In this document: piece after piece, positions 25,620-39,364 of the stretch | How the letters are laid out: every line of letters begins with the position of its first letter | Position numbering within the stretch: the first letter of the stretch is position 1 | NCBI GenBank assembly: GCA_036583965.1 | Contig: JAZBQD010000333.1 | Span: forward strand, 32,084 to 96,083 | Direction: 5' to 3' | From: Prunella strophiata | Taxonomy: Eukaryota; Chordata; Aves; Passeriformes; Prunellidae | Length of the DNA: 64,000 nt | The notes under the pieces: model-generated | Databases searched by the model: none | Seen by the model: the letters and a program-made list of their open reading frames with translations, nothing else | What the model was told of the DNA's origin: nothing | Made by a program: the position numbers and the translations under genes

Positions 25620-25800
25620 GCAAAACTGACCCTGTGGGGCTCCATGGAACCAAGTGGCCCTTGTGACACTGCAGGGCCTCGTGTCACCAGGGGACCATGG
25701 TGACCGTGTGGGGCTCCATGGAACCAAGGGGCCCCTGTGACACTGTGGGGCCTCATGGAACCACAGAGACCATCCTGGCACTGTGGGGACTCAGGGGGAC
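25620..25800 (+). repeat. dispersed 'CATGGAACCAAG' repeat, sense copy
   Basis: Tandem copies of 'GGGGCTCCATGGAACCAAG' and 'CCCTGTGACACTG' motifs with a period of roughly 45-90 bp. The region at 5651-5990 contains the same family in the opposite orientation. Confidence 0.6.
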
Positions 25801-27485
25801 AAGGGTCCATTGTCTTCCTCTCCCTGGCACTGCCCAGTTCAGCCTTTCCCTGCCCCTGGCCCAGCCCAGCAGAGCAGCAGGGTCAGGTCTGGCCCTGCAG
25901 CAGGACCTGGAGGCACTGGAGGTCAGGGACAGCCCCTCTGTGTCTGGAGTGCTCAGCAGATGCTCAGCTCGGGCAGCTCCTGCAGCCCCAGGGCCAGCCC
26001 CGCTGCCCAGCCCAGCAGCAGAGTTGGCCCCGGGGCTCCTCAGGCAGCTCCTGCTGGCCCAGGGACAGGGCAGCCTCTTGCCAGGGCTCCTCTGCACAGC
26101 CACGGGCTCCTGCTCTGCCCCTGGCACATGCCAGCTGCCCGCAGAGCCTTTCCCAGGGGAACAGGTCTGTGCTGGCCTGAGCAGCCATGGCTGCAGCCCC
26201 TGCCCTGCTGCCCAGAGCCTGAGCTGGGGCTGCTGCTCTGCAGAGCACGGGGGCTGAGCTGCCCGGGGCCCTGGGCTGCCTCTGCTGGGCTCTGCTGCTC
26301 AGCTGGGACACAGAGGCAGCTGAGGGGGCTCCCTGCACTGACCCCCTCCCACACAGGCTCTGCGGGGCCAGGCAGGGTGCTCAGAGGTGCCTGCCTTGTT
26401 CCAGGGCTGCCAGAGGGGCTGGGGGCTGCCCTGGATCCTCCTGGGGGAGCTCCCTGAGGGTCAGAGGAGTCAGTGCCCAGACTCCTTTCCCTGGGCCTGC
26501 TGTGTGCCCTGGGCTGCAGAGCTCTCCTGGCTCACAGCAGACATTCAGTCCTTGATCTCGGGGTGACCCCCCTGCCCAGGCCTGTGCCCATGAGCTCCAC
26601 TCCCTGCTGCTCCCTGGCACTCACTGTCCCTGCAGCTCCCCTGTGCTCTCCTGGCAGCTCCCAGGGCCCTCCAGACAAACATTCCCCTGCCATCAGCCCT
26701 GGCACAAGCTGCAGAGCCCCAGGAAGGTTCAGCACAGACCATTCAGCATCTGATGGGCACTGGCCACCAACAAGCAAAACCTGAGCCAGGCCTGAGTCCC
26801 CTGAAGGCCCCAGTGAGACCCTGATCTCATCCCACTGAGCCCTGGGAGAACAAGGAACACAAGGAGCCTCTTGGGAGTCCTGAGAGTGACTCTGGAGGGG
26901 AGCAAAGCCTTCCTGGCCTGCCCTCAGGAGATGCCTTTGCTGGTGGAGCTGCTGTGCTGGAGCCCAGCTGTGTCCCAGCAGTGCCCATGGCCTGTCCCTG
27001 CCCGTGGGCACAGCAGGGACACGCAGCAGGACAGGGACCAAGCTGCCAGAGCACTGGGCCTTGCAGCCACAGCAGGGCTGGGGAGGGGAGTGTGGAGCTG
27101 GGAGGAGCAGATGTGGGAAGAGGCAGGGCCATTGTCCCTGGCCCTGCTGCTGTGCTGGGAGCCCCTTCCCTCCACCTCTGCTCACAGGCACTGCCCTGCA
27201 GAGCCAGAGAAGGGCTGAGGAAATGCCTTGGACACACAAGTCAGGGCAGCCACTTGTTTTTATTGAAATGCACAGGGAACAAGCCTCCTGAAAGTCTCTG
27301 TGTTGGAAAACAGAAGTCAATGTTCATGTAGAAATGCTCAGAGTAGTACTACAGTATTTTATAAAAAACATTATAACGCTAGAAAATAATAAGAAAAGGT
27401 CCCAATGAAGAAATGGACAAATAGGAATAAGGCTTAGATTCTAAAGAGTTACATTCTGAAGGTTCTGAGCAGAAAAAAAAAGAGT
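25801..27485. other. GC-rich 3' flank of the olfactory receptor, no gene
   Basis: GC-rich sequence with overlapping frames on both strands that look like composition artefacts. It lies downstream of the olfactory receptor. An AATAAA on the minus strand at 27264-27259 could serve that locus. Confidence 0.45.
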
Positions 27486-28418
27486 TTATTGCTTCTGAAA
27501 AGACAGAGTCATCATTTTCCTCAGGGTATCCTTGAGCTCCTGGTTCCTCAGGCTGTAGATGAGGGGGTTCAGGGCTGGAGGCACCACTGAGTACAGAACA
27601 GACACTGCCAGATCCAGGATGGGGAGGAGATGGAGGAGGGCTTCAGGTAGACAAACACTGCTGTGCTGAGGAACAGGGAGAGCACAGCCAGGTGAGGGAG
27701 GCAGGCGGAAAAGGCTTTGTGCCATCCCTGCTCAGAGGGGATCCTCAGCACTGCCCTGAAGATCTGCACATAGGAGAAAACAATGAACACAAAAGAACAC
27801 ATTGATAAACTGACAGTAACCACAAGAAGCCCAACCTCCCTTAGGTAGGATTTGGAGCAGGAGAGCTTGAGGATCTGGGGGATTTCACAGAAGAACTGGC
27901 CCAGGGTATTGTCATGGCACAGGGGCAGGGAAAATGTAGTGGCTGTGTGCATGAGTGCATTGAGAAAGGCACTGGCCCAGGCAGCTGCTGCCATGTGGGC
28001 ACAAGCTCTGCTGCCCAGGAGGGTCCCGTAGTGCAGGGGTTTGCAGATGGACACGTAGCGGTCGTAGCACATGATGGTCAGGAGGAAATACTCTGCTGAC
28101 ATAAAGAACATAAAGAAAAAGAGCTGTAGCAGCACATCCAGTGTAGGAGATGTTCCTGGTGTCCCAGAGGGAATTGTGCATGGCTTTGGGGACAGTGGTG
28201 CAGATGGAGCCCAGGTCGCTGAGGGCCAGGTTGAGCAGGAAGAAGAACATGGGCGTGTGCAGGTGGTGGCCGCAGGCTACGGCGCTGATGATGAGGCCGT
28301 TGCCCAGGAGGGCAGCCAGGGAGATGCCCAGGAAGAGGCAGAAGTGCAGGAGCTGCAGCTGCCGCGTGTCTGCCAGTGCCAGCAGGAGGAAGTGGCTGAT
28401 GGAGCTGCTGTTGGACAT
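27486..28418 (-). pseudogene. olfactory receptor, OR14-like (gamma-c clade), two frameshifts
   Basis: A single-exon odorant receptor, a seven-transmembrane GPCR of the type hugely amplified in birds. It starts at ATG 28418 (MSNSSS, an early N-glycosylation site) and ends at TAA 27488-27486. Recognisable motifs are GN in TM1, HTPMFFFLL (PMYF variant), MCYDRYVSIC at the end of TM3, [12 protein letters not shown] in TM6 and [12 protein letters not shown] in TM7. An extra A near 28126 shifts the frame before TM3, and a one-base deletion near 27617 shifts it before TM7. Each break is a single base, so the copy is either a recently dead gene or carries sequencing errors. A minus-strand AATAAA lies about 225 bp past the stop. 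Without the breaks the length would be about 310 residues, normal for the family. Confidence 0.85.
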
Positions 28419-29270
28419 TTCTTCACTCTGGGCATTGTGGGCTGTTGAAAGAAGACATTGAGAAGCTGGGACCTTCTTTTTGGAGTCAATCTTATGCTTT
28501 TTTATTTGGAATCCCTTAAAAGGATTTCTCTTCATGTGAGGGGACTTGGCTCAACTTTTTTGAATTTAGGTTTGTGCTACTGAGTTACTGCCTCATCTTC
28601 AGCATTCCTGTCAGCCTGAACAGTGGGGAGCCAACAGGGAAATTAGGGGTCCCTCTGCCCCACTGCAGTCAGACCTGCTGGTCCCCACACAGGTGTCCTT
28701 TGCTTATTACACCTCCCTCTGTTTCAGAGTGATCATTCTTAAAACTTTCTTGAGACATGAATTGCACATTTTGAAAACTCCAACTTCAGAATAAATTTCC
28801 CTAAACTCTTCTCTCTTTTTTTTTTTTTTTTTTTCTGTGTTGCTGGACAGGAAGGGATATCCAGGGTTGGTCTGGCTCTTGGCTGCCTGAAGTTGTGCCT
28901 ACTGGGAGCTGTTTCTATTTAAGCCTTTTCCCTGCCAGTGCTGCCAGAGCCCAGCCCAGCCCTGGGGGCTCAGCTCTGCCCTGCAGACCCCTCCCAGCTG
29001 AGGCACTGCCCAGGGGCAGCTCTGGCTCTGCAGGCTCTGATGGCGAATGCCAGAGCAAACCTGGGGAGGCTGGAAAAGTGACTCTGATGCTGCCTGTGAG
29101 GGGCCCTGTGCTGATTTCTGTCACCGCCTCATTTATTCAGATCTGAGAGAATTTTTTTTTATTTTTCTCAACGTGAACTGAGAGATGAACATCTATATGC
29201 AGTTTCCCATCCAGGCAACCCAGAGCAGTAGATAAAAAAGCAGGATTTTCCCTTTTATGCAGCCCCTGCC
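28419..29270. other. olfactory receptor 5' flank, no gene
   Basis: Upstream sequence of the receptor with a T run near 28811-28834 and a GC-rich patch at 28925-29120. Any 5' non-coding exon would lie here, but no splice sites can be assigned with confidence. Confidence 0.4.
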
Positions 29271-32040
29271 TTGCCGTGATGTCACAATCATTGTCATGGT
29301 GTCATAATCATATCCATGATGTCACAATCATGGCCATGATGTCATAATCTTTATGATGACATCACGGCAATGATTATGGCATCTTTGGGATGATTATGAC
29401 ATCATGATAAAGATTATGACATCATGGCCATGATTGTGACGTCATGGATATGATTATGAGATCATGAAAATTATTATGACATCATGGCAATGATTATGAC
29501 GTCTTGGGGATGGTTATGACATCATGATAAAGAGTACGACATCGTGGACATGATTGTGACATCATGGATATGATTATGACACCATGACAATGATTGTGAC
29601 ATCATGGCAGAGATTATGACATCATGGATACGATTATGAGATCATGAAACGAATTATGACATCAGCCATGATTATGAGGTCTTGGGAACAATTATGAGAT
29701 CATGATAAAGATTATGACATCATGGCAATGACTGTGACATCATGGCAATGATTATGACATCACAGCAATGATTATGATGTCATGGGGGTGATTATGACAT
29801 CATGATGAAGATTATGACATCATGGCCATGATTGTGACATCATGGATATGATTATGACACCATGACAATTATTGTGACATCATGGATATGATTATGATGT
29901 CTTGGGAATGATTATGACATCATGATAAAGATTATGACATCATGGCCCTGATTGTGATATCATAGATATGGATATGACACCATGACAATGATTGTGACAT
30001 CATGGATATGATTATGACATCTTGGGGATGAAAATCACATCATGATAAAGATTATGACATCATGGCCACGATTGTGACATCATGGATACGATTATTAACC
30101 GTGACAATAATTATGACACCATGGTAACGATAATGAGATCATGATACTTCTTATGACATCACGGCGATGATTATGACATCTTGGGGGTGATTATGAGCTC
30201 ATAAAAATGATTAGGTCATCATGGCTATGAATGTGACATCATGACAATGATTATGACACTATGAGAATGATTGTGACATCATGGCAATAATTCTGACATC
30301 ATGGATATGATTATGATATCATGACAGTAATTATGACATCATGGCAATGATTGTGACGTCTTGGGGATGATTATGATCTCATGCTAAAGATTATGACCTC
30401 ATGGCCATGACTGTGACATCATGGATATGATTATGACATCATGGATACGATTATGAGGTCATTGCAATGAATATGACATCATGGCAATGATTATGATATC
30501 TTGGGGATGATTATTATGTCATGATAAAGATTATGCTATCATGGCCATGATTGTGACATCATGGATATGATTATGGCACCATGGTAAAAATTATGAGATC
30601 ATGACAATTATTGTTACATCACGGCAAAGATTATGACATCTTGGGGACGATTATGATCTCATGATAAAGATTATGACATCATGGCCAGGATTGTGGCATT
30701 ATGGATATGATTATGACACCATGACAATTATTATGACACCATGGTAACAGTAATGAGATCATGACAATAATTATGACATCATGGCAATGATTATGACGTC
30801 TTCAGGAGGATTATGATCTCATGATAAAAATTATGACATCATGGCCATGATTGTGACATCATGGCAATGATTATGACATCATGGCAATGATTGTGATATC
30901 ATGGCAATGATTGTGACATCATGACAATGATTATGACACTATGAGAATGATTGTGACATCATGGCAATAATTCTGACATCATGGATACGATTATGATATC
31001 ATGACAACTATTATGACATCATGGCAATGATTATCATGAATATGATAATGACATCATGGATATGATTATGAGGTTATTGCAATGATTATGACATCATGGC
31101 AAGGATTACGACATCTTGGGGACGATTATGATCTCATGTTAAAGATTATGACATCATGGCAATGATTGTGACATCATGAATATGATTATGACACCATGAC
31201 AATGATTGTGACATCATGGCAATAATTATGACATCATGGTAACGATTATGAGATCATGACAATAATTATGACATCACAGCAATGATTATGACATCTTGGG
31301 GATGATTATGGTCTCATGATAAGGATTATGACATGATGACCATGAATGTGACATCATGGATATGATTATGACACCATCGATACCATTATGAGATCATGAG
31401 AATTATTATGACATCATGGAAATGAATATGACATCTTGGGGATGATTATGACATCATGATAAATATTATGACATCATGGCTATGATTGTGACATCATGGA
31501 TATGATTATGACAACATGACAATGATTGTGACATCATGGATATGATTATGACATCTTGGGAATGATTATGACATCATGATAAAGATTATGACATCATGAC
31601 CATTATTGTGAAATCATGGATATGATTATGACACCATGACAATGATTGTGACATCATAGCCATGATTGTGACATCATGGATATGATTATGACACCATGAC
31701 AATCATTGTGACATCATGGCAATGATTATGACATCATGGATACAATTATGAGATCATGACTATTATTATGACATCATGGCAATGATTATGACATCATGGA
31801 TATGATTATGACATCATGATAAAGATTATGATGTCATGGCCATGATTGTGACATCATGGATATGATTATGACACCATGACAATCATTGTGACATCATGGC
31901 AATGATTATGACATCATGGATATGATTATGAGATCATGACAATAATTATGACATCATGGCAATGGTTATGATGTCTTGGGAATGATTATGACATCATGAT
32001 AAAGATTATGACATCATGGCCATGATTGTGACATCATGGA
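29271..32040 (+). repeat. 2.8-kb minisatellite, 20-bp unit with near-CRE core
   Basis: About 138 tandem copies of a 20-bp unit of the form ATTATGACATCATGGCAATG. Variants recur in ordered groups: copies ending GATAAAG, GGCCATG, GGATATG, GACAATG and TTGGGGATG follow each other, so a higher-order period of roughly 120-220 bp is superimposed. Each unit holds TGACATCA, one mismatch from the CRE palindrome; an exact TGACGTCA is at 29437-29444. The first 80 bp are in inverted orientation (29271-29352), bounded by a perfect 14-bp inverted repeat (29271-29284 with 29357-29370). The array ends abruptly at unique sequence at 32041. Not CRISPR: there are no spacers. Confidence 0.95.
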
Positions 32041-35000
32041 GTGCACACATACCCACTGTCTGACTGCAAGAACATTAGTTTATCTATTTCATTACAGCCC
32101 AATTTTCTTTTATTTATATATGATCTGTATTTGAATTGGTTTGATTTATAGTATCTTAACTTATCCTGGAAACATTCAGGATGTGAAAAAAGAGGAATAA
32201 AATGCCAGGTATATAATCTCCCTATAAAAATCTGAGCTTAGCTCCTCAAAACTTTATGTACAACTAAATAAGCAAAGGAATCCCAACATGGCTTTTAGGA
32301 TTCTTTAGAAACACAAACTGGTAAGAGCATTAAACAAAAGCCATAGTAGATAATCCTAACAAGTGTAAAAAAAACCTCTTTGGACCTTGCAGTACAAAAT
32401 CTTTCACAGGAATTTGCTTGAGGCATTATCAGCTCTAAATGGATGAGGTGTGCTACAGCAGATCAGTGCATGCAGGAGGTCTGCAGAACATTTCTTCTGA
32501 ATAGGTGTTTCCAGCATACACACTCTCAAGCAATTAAGTGAAAACCTGATATTTAAGACTGAAAATAGGCAAACCTGTGGGAATAATATTTTATAGCTAA
32601 CAAGAAAGGTCTGGCCCTACATTTCATTTAAAAGAGATTAACCTCTATAGACCAGTAGCTGTCAGCATCATTTGCTTTCCTTGTCTCTACATATGGTGAA
32701 GGGAATCTTTAAAATTCACAGGAAAAAAAAACTGAAAAAAAAATATTTTGTGTAAACAATTATGCTTCTGAATAGCAGCCAAGAGAAAATGGGTGTCTGG
32801 TTCAGTATAAATCACTCTCTATTACCAAAAATCTCTGGCAAACAAACTACATCAGGAGGGTGTTGGAAATAGCCTGACTGAATCAGGATGCCGTGTCTCA
32901 CTGAAAACCAAGCAAAGGAAACAACACCCTAGGGCCACACAGGTTTCTTTCCAAGTGCCACATGTCTGCAGGCTGCTTGTCTCTGGGAAATGCAGGGAGG
33001 AGAGGGTGCAGCCAGGCTCCCAGAGCAGGCACAGTGCCCAGCTGGCCATCCCCCTGCACCTTTGCACCTCCCTGGCGCTGCTGGCAGAGCTGTCCAGGGC
33101 TTTTGTCACCAGGACAGGCTGAGCAGCAGGCAGAGAAAACTTCCACTGCTTTCTGCAGCCAGGGAAGGGACTCTGACTGAGCCCCAGTGCCTCCCTATGT
33201 GCCTTGTGTCCATCACTGGGAAGATGCTCTTCCTAGAAAAATGTCTCCTCCTGACACAAAGTTTTCTAACTTTTTACCTTAGCCTGCTGTAAATCCTGAT
33301 GATAGAACCCCCAGCTTCCAAAACCTTAATTTAAATACATGGAAAAATGCTAACATTTCCAGGTAATTTTGGTTTTCCTTTTTCTTCTTCAAGAATGTGT
33401 TTTCCAAAAAATTTAATTGATTGGTGATTAATTTTTACAAAAAATTAATCTGGTTCAACTGAAGCTTCAGATGTCTTTATGGAAGAGGAAAAGGCTTTGG
33501 TTTCACAGAGCCAGAAGCTTAAAATTACTTAGGAAATGTAGAAGAAAAATAAATTTAGAATTCCTAAGTGGTTTATGAGGAGCCCATTAAATTGAGATAC
33601 TGCCCATTGAAGACCTAAGACAGCAGCAATGGCATTTGCCAGAACAGTTAAGCAGCACTGCTTTAATAATATATTAGACTAGAATTCTAATGATGATTTA
33701 TTATGTCTCATAATAATGTACTTGGGAAAGCAAATCCAGCCTCCTGAGTATTTAGCATTTGAATGCTAAACAGATGCTGAACATTTATAAGGTAATTTTA
33801 AAAAATAACATTTCTGATGCACAAAACTGAAATGCATTGGAAAACTCTTGATAATGTTAATGCATCAACAAAGAAAAACAAACACAACATTTTATAAAAG
33901 TGAATCAGATTTAGTAAAAAACTATGCAAAAAACTAATTAAAGTAAGATTCACTGTAAAATGCTAATTTATGAAAAGTAGTACTTATGTTAGTAGAGGGT
34001 AAAAAATGCTTGGAAATGTAACCAAATTCCAAATAATAACTAGGTGTCTCCCAGTCTGATAGTTTTTAAAATGGTGCTAGAGCTCCTGGTGGAAGTCCTT
34101 CAAAAAGCATGTTGGTTTCTAGGGCTTAATTCTGTATATTCATCATTTGACACAAGCTCTAGAGATGAGTGAGAAGCATCTGAAAGCAGTCTTTGTCCAA
34201 TATTTCTTCTGGGACAATGATATGAAGATCCTGCAGAGAATAAGCCAAGATTTTGAGGACTGCAGTTCTGGACTTCAACACCTAAATCCCACCTCTGCCA
34301 TACTTTGAGTGCCAATCATTTTTTGAAGATAATTACATAAATAAAGCAGAAGTTAACCCAAGAACTCTTAAAGCCTTGCATTAGTACAGCCATCATGGGC
34401 CCACCCTTCCCCTTTGTGCAAATGTGGCAAATATAGATTTAAACATAGACCACTCTAAAAGTTATTCCCTATATATAGAAGTGTTGCAGGTAAAATAAAA
34501 TATGCCAGTTCCTTGCCTTAGAAAACAGAGCCTTTTTTAACAGTGGAGGCAGAGCCAGTGTTGCCTAGGGCAATGGCAAAATGAGTTAACACTCCCAGCA
34601 AGAAACTATCTTCATTAAGGTGTATTATTTAATAGAAGGCTTGTGCAAATTAGGCCAGATCATATATAGAGAAAGGAAAGATGGCTAATTTCTACTTTTA
34701 AAGGAAAAAAATTGACATTTTAATTCAGAACTCTTATGTTTCTGAGAGTCCTTGACTCCTAATGATAGGTTGCATTTTGAATAAATCAATTGCAGTGTTC
34801 TCCACTTGGAATATATAATCTGTTTCAAATTTCAGATTTCATTGCATACCAGTAATATATTCATGTTTTCTCTACAATTGCAATTATTTAAAGAAAATGG
34901 AAGAATCAAAAATAAGTTCATTTTCAGGATCATGTTTGAAGGTGTAAAATAACTATTCAAAGTATATCTACTTCATTTCAGAGAGTTGAGAACTTTGGAC

Positions 35001-38000
35001 ACTATTCATGAGCAAATATCTTGGAATTTTTCCTATATTTTGTTCATTTTAGTTCTGTTTCATAGCTGTCCTGTGTGCATTCAGCCTAAAACTCTACTCC
35101 TTTCATAGGCAAGGCCAATAAATTTCTCCCAATATGCTTGACATGATGAGTTAAGAGCTGAGACCGACCTGAGGATTAAGAGATGAGGAATGACTAAAAT
35201 GGAAGGAATTAGCTTTTGTTGGGTCACTACTTTGTAACAATTGAAATAGGAAAAAATTTTTGATCCCCTTTTTTCCTCAGTAAATTCCTCACTGTCTCCC
35301 AGGAGCCAAATTCAAAATATTAGAGTAGAGCACTGTGTGTAGAGCAGAACACATTTGTTTGTAAGTCATCTTCCTTTTGGCATCACAGCAGGAAAAAAAA
35401 AAAAAAAACCAAAACACCACCAAAATGGAAGAAGCATTTATCTCACTCTGTCCAGTGCAAATCTGGTATCTGCTTTTCTCACTGATAAGTTGGGGTTTGT
35501 GAGAGGAGGTTTGAAGTCAGTTTAACACATGACTGTTTTGTTGGGGTTTTAGGCTAGTTTTTAGGGTCTGTTTTATTCAGATGGCTTTTGCATTTCTGCT
35601 GGCTAACCTCACATAAGAAGTCTCTTGTGCAATTTTTTTTCAAAATTTCCCCCCCTTTCCCAGCTTGAGAAGCAGATTTACATCAACTGAAAAGAAGAAA
35701 ATAGAATTGAGTGATATTTCTTTTCAGTGTTTTTCTCAAGTTCTGAATTTCTCATACCTCCTTGTTTTGTGTTCAGTCCCTTGTTGTTTCTTTTTTTCCT
35801 CTCACTTTTATCCTAGTGATCTGTATTTCATAGAAGCTATAGAAGTGGAGTAAATGTAAGATCTTCATGCAGGCCTTACTGTGGCAGCTGAACTTCTGGA
35901 GTGATCTCTTTTCCCAACACCACCTCTGTGTCAGCCAGACCCACTATCACTCACTATCAGCTTTTACAAACTGCATCTTATTTACTAAATCACACAGAAC
36001 AAACAAAACCTTTTCACCTTTCTTCAGCACACTTTCAATGTGCAGTCGGTGCAAAATTTTACCAACAGCAAGCTCTTTTGATTAAAGGTCTGTTTCTCTC
36101 TTGTGCTTTCAGTGTCAGGCTCTCCAAATACCTTGCAAAAAGCAAGGACTGGATTTTTGATGCCCAGAAGGGGTGCAGGAAGGCTGGCAGAATAAGCACA
36201 GCCCCATGAAGGCTGGCCATGGCACACAGACATGGCACGGCACATGGCTGGCCATGGCACACAGACATGGAGCTGATGGTCCCTCCCACAAGTCAAACAG
36301 AAGCCCAGCCTGGTCCAGCAGGTCTCTGTGCTCACAGGAGCCCTCCTGGCAGGCCCCTTCCTGCCTGCAGCCTCACATCAGGGGGAAAAAAAGGCACTGA
36401 TTGGCACCCCTGGCTAATGTTACATTCAGAATGGGATAAAGTGCAAAGCAGAGTGAGAATTAGAGAATTAGTTTTAGCATGAAGCCTTGATTGCCAAGAC
36501 AGGAACGTTGACTCCATTACAAGTTAGTAAAAGCATTGGTAAACATTTCAAAAATACCCACACAGACTTCTGCAAATTGTGCTCAAAGGTGATAATGATC
36601 TGCAGAGGTCCTTCCTCTCATTCATTTGTGACATAGGAAAATGGTAGCAACCTTTCCAAAGGGGAAAATTTCATTCATCTGATCAAGTACCACATCTGAA
36701 TGCTTATGTTGGAGAGTTATCCAAAACTCATCCAACAAGTTATCTCATCCTGATAGCTAGGAGTCTAATGGAGCTTTATAAATCCACATTATTCACTCTG
36801 TAGCAATGCCTTAAGGTGTTAAAAGAGCCCAGGACCACTAACTGCACTGTAGAAACTTTTGGAAGAGAGGTTTCCTAGAAGGATCTCTGACTCCCTCCCC
36901 TGCTGCCTTGATGAGCAGTGTAGGGCAGGAGGAACAACTCTCATTGTTGAGATCAGGCCCAGATCCCTTTCCAGTTCCTACAATTTGAATATTTTCTATT
37001 CAAATCAAATAGCAGTGCCTTACTTTTAAAGGGGGAAATGGATATATGGAATCAGTGCTCTAAAGACATGTCAATAGATGAGTTTTGTTCTCTCTTCAGC
37101 TACAGCAAACAAATCTGCTTGAACACAGCTCCCTGTTTGTGAATTCCTGTCAGCACTGGAACATGGCAAGGCATGTCTTGTCTGGCTTTGGATCTAAACT
37201 GCACTAATTGCTTTCACCTCCTCCCAAGCAGAGACAGATAGAGCACTGTGTTCACTGAAAAATGTCACTTCCAGCATGTGGTTGGCATAATGTTTCATAA
37301 AATTTACTTTAAAAATGTATTTCTGACCAGAAACAGAACACCAAAATACTTAAAGCGTCTCTCCCTGCCCTCTCCGTGATTCATTCTTGCACTTAGAGAT
37401 TTGAAGCTATTTTAGATAAATAGGATAAAAAGAACCCATCAGATCAGGATGATTTCACATATGGATATTTGTACATAAATACATTCTCAGTTCAACAATG
37501 TGGTGTGGGCAGATCCATTAACTTCAAAGTGAACTGCAGCTGTAACTGTATTGATAGGAATATAATATTAATTTAAAATTCTCATGTGCTATGGGATATT
37601 TTGTGTAAAAGAATCCTTTCCACTTCTCCAATTTTTTCCTAACAGTTATGAATTCTATGCAAAATACTTCAGAAGTTTGGACAAAAATGCACTGAAGCAA
37701 TCTTTTCATTGCAAGCTAAAGCATGCATAGCAAATGTGCTGCACTTTTGCCTCTAGTAATTGCAGATCACAGTCTTTAGAGAGATCTATTTCACTTGATC
37801 AGGCAATCACATAAATTAGACCATGTTTGCAGGTCATTGTGAGAGTAATTATGAAAATATATGAACCATGTTTTTGTTTTTTTTTTTTTTCCTTTGAATC
37901 TTTATATAAGATATTGCCACTGACTTTATTTGTAGAAGAAAAAAGCCATTAGATTATGAGATATTGCTGTTTATTACTGGTATTACAGTGGCACCAGGCT

Positions 38001-39333
38001 GCCTCACATTAGATGACATTTCCATTATATAACAATTTAGGAACTTTGTGTAGATTGCAGTCCGAAGTGGAAAGACAGATCTGGGAATTACTCATAGTTC
38101 CTCATTTCCAGCAGCAAGAAAAAAATAAAAAAACCTGGCTGATAATGTGATCTTCTGAACTGAAGTGATATAATTAACACAGGCACAGAAACAGTCCCCT
38201 TCCTGGTCAGAAAGACAAAGGCATTCGTTTCATATTAAGCACATGTTACCCCTTTTGAATAAACAAGAACATATTTTTAAGATTCAACAGGGTTCTCCAG
38301 GGCCTTCTTAACAGGCAATCACAATGACTTGTACACAGTCACACAGGGAATTTATTACATACAGGATATAGGACTTCTTAAATCACAGTGAAGTTTATCA
38401 GCTCTGAGATTTCCCTGTCTTCCATGAAAACAACTGAAAAATAACTGCTTTAGATATTAGATACTCTTAGTAATTCCTGTAACAGCTAAGTACATAGTTA
38501 CATGTAAAACGGTATCTAATCTAGCCCCTTCCATTTTGTTTGCTATCACCAGACAGAAATTACATTTTCCAGAATCCAATAATCCAAAAATATATAGCTG
38601 AGCATTTCTGAGAGGGTGCCTAGAGCTGAGAATCCTACAGCTTGGCTGGGACATGAAAGATGACAGCCAAGGCAGCAGAGAAAAATATGGTGTTTGCTGT
38701 TAGTTTGATAATAAGAGGGTGAGTGCTCCAAAGTTGGCTCACAGTTCTCCAGTATCTTGCAATGACTAAAAAGTCTTTTCACAGCAACACAATAACACAT
38801 TTTATATAAAAGTTACAATTTGGTAACCTTTCACAATTTCACTGCCTCCATTTCATTGCACAGAACCATGATGGGGTCCCTTTTAAATGCTGAGAGATAA
38901 GAGATTGATCAAAGAAAGAAAGTGTGAGAGGGAGAAAAAGGTAAAAGGTTTCTGCTCAGGGTTCTAAATTAATACATTATTGATCAAAACTTGAATCAGA
39001 AAAGTTCAATGATTTGGTCACAACTAGCCTTTATTCTCTCCATCAATTCATATGCAGTCAATATCCTATTATATTGCTACTTTGAAAGGATGTCTAGAGG
39101 AATAATGTGCTTGAACAATGCATTCCAGTGAATCTATCTGATTGTAACTATGGGATTCTTTTTTTTTTTTTTTTTTTTTTTTTTCCCAGTTATCCAAAAA
39201 ATAACTAGGATCTATAAAACACACAAATGGCACAGGTACTACTGCAGCAGTTTGGGCACTAATATGTAGCTGACATTGGTGAAATCTGTACCAATCTCCG
39301 TCTTAAAGCATGAAGAAATTATTTGATCTTCTT

Positions 39334-39364
<31 letters not shown>

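Noticed and set aside
25753..27331. Several 100-260 codon frames downstream of the olfactory receptor
   Set aside because: They overlap on both strands, lack known domains and lie in GC-rich flank.
29271..32040. CRISPR-like regular spacing
   Set aside because: Units are contiguous 20-bp repeats with no unique spacers, in a vertebrate genome; it is a minisatellite.
36173..36482. Short frames around a GGCCATGGCACACAGACATGG duplication
   Set aside because: They depend on a local direct repeat and have no homology that I recognise.
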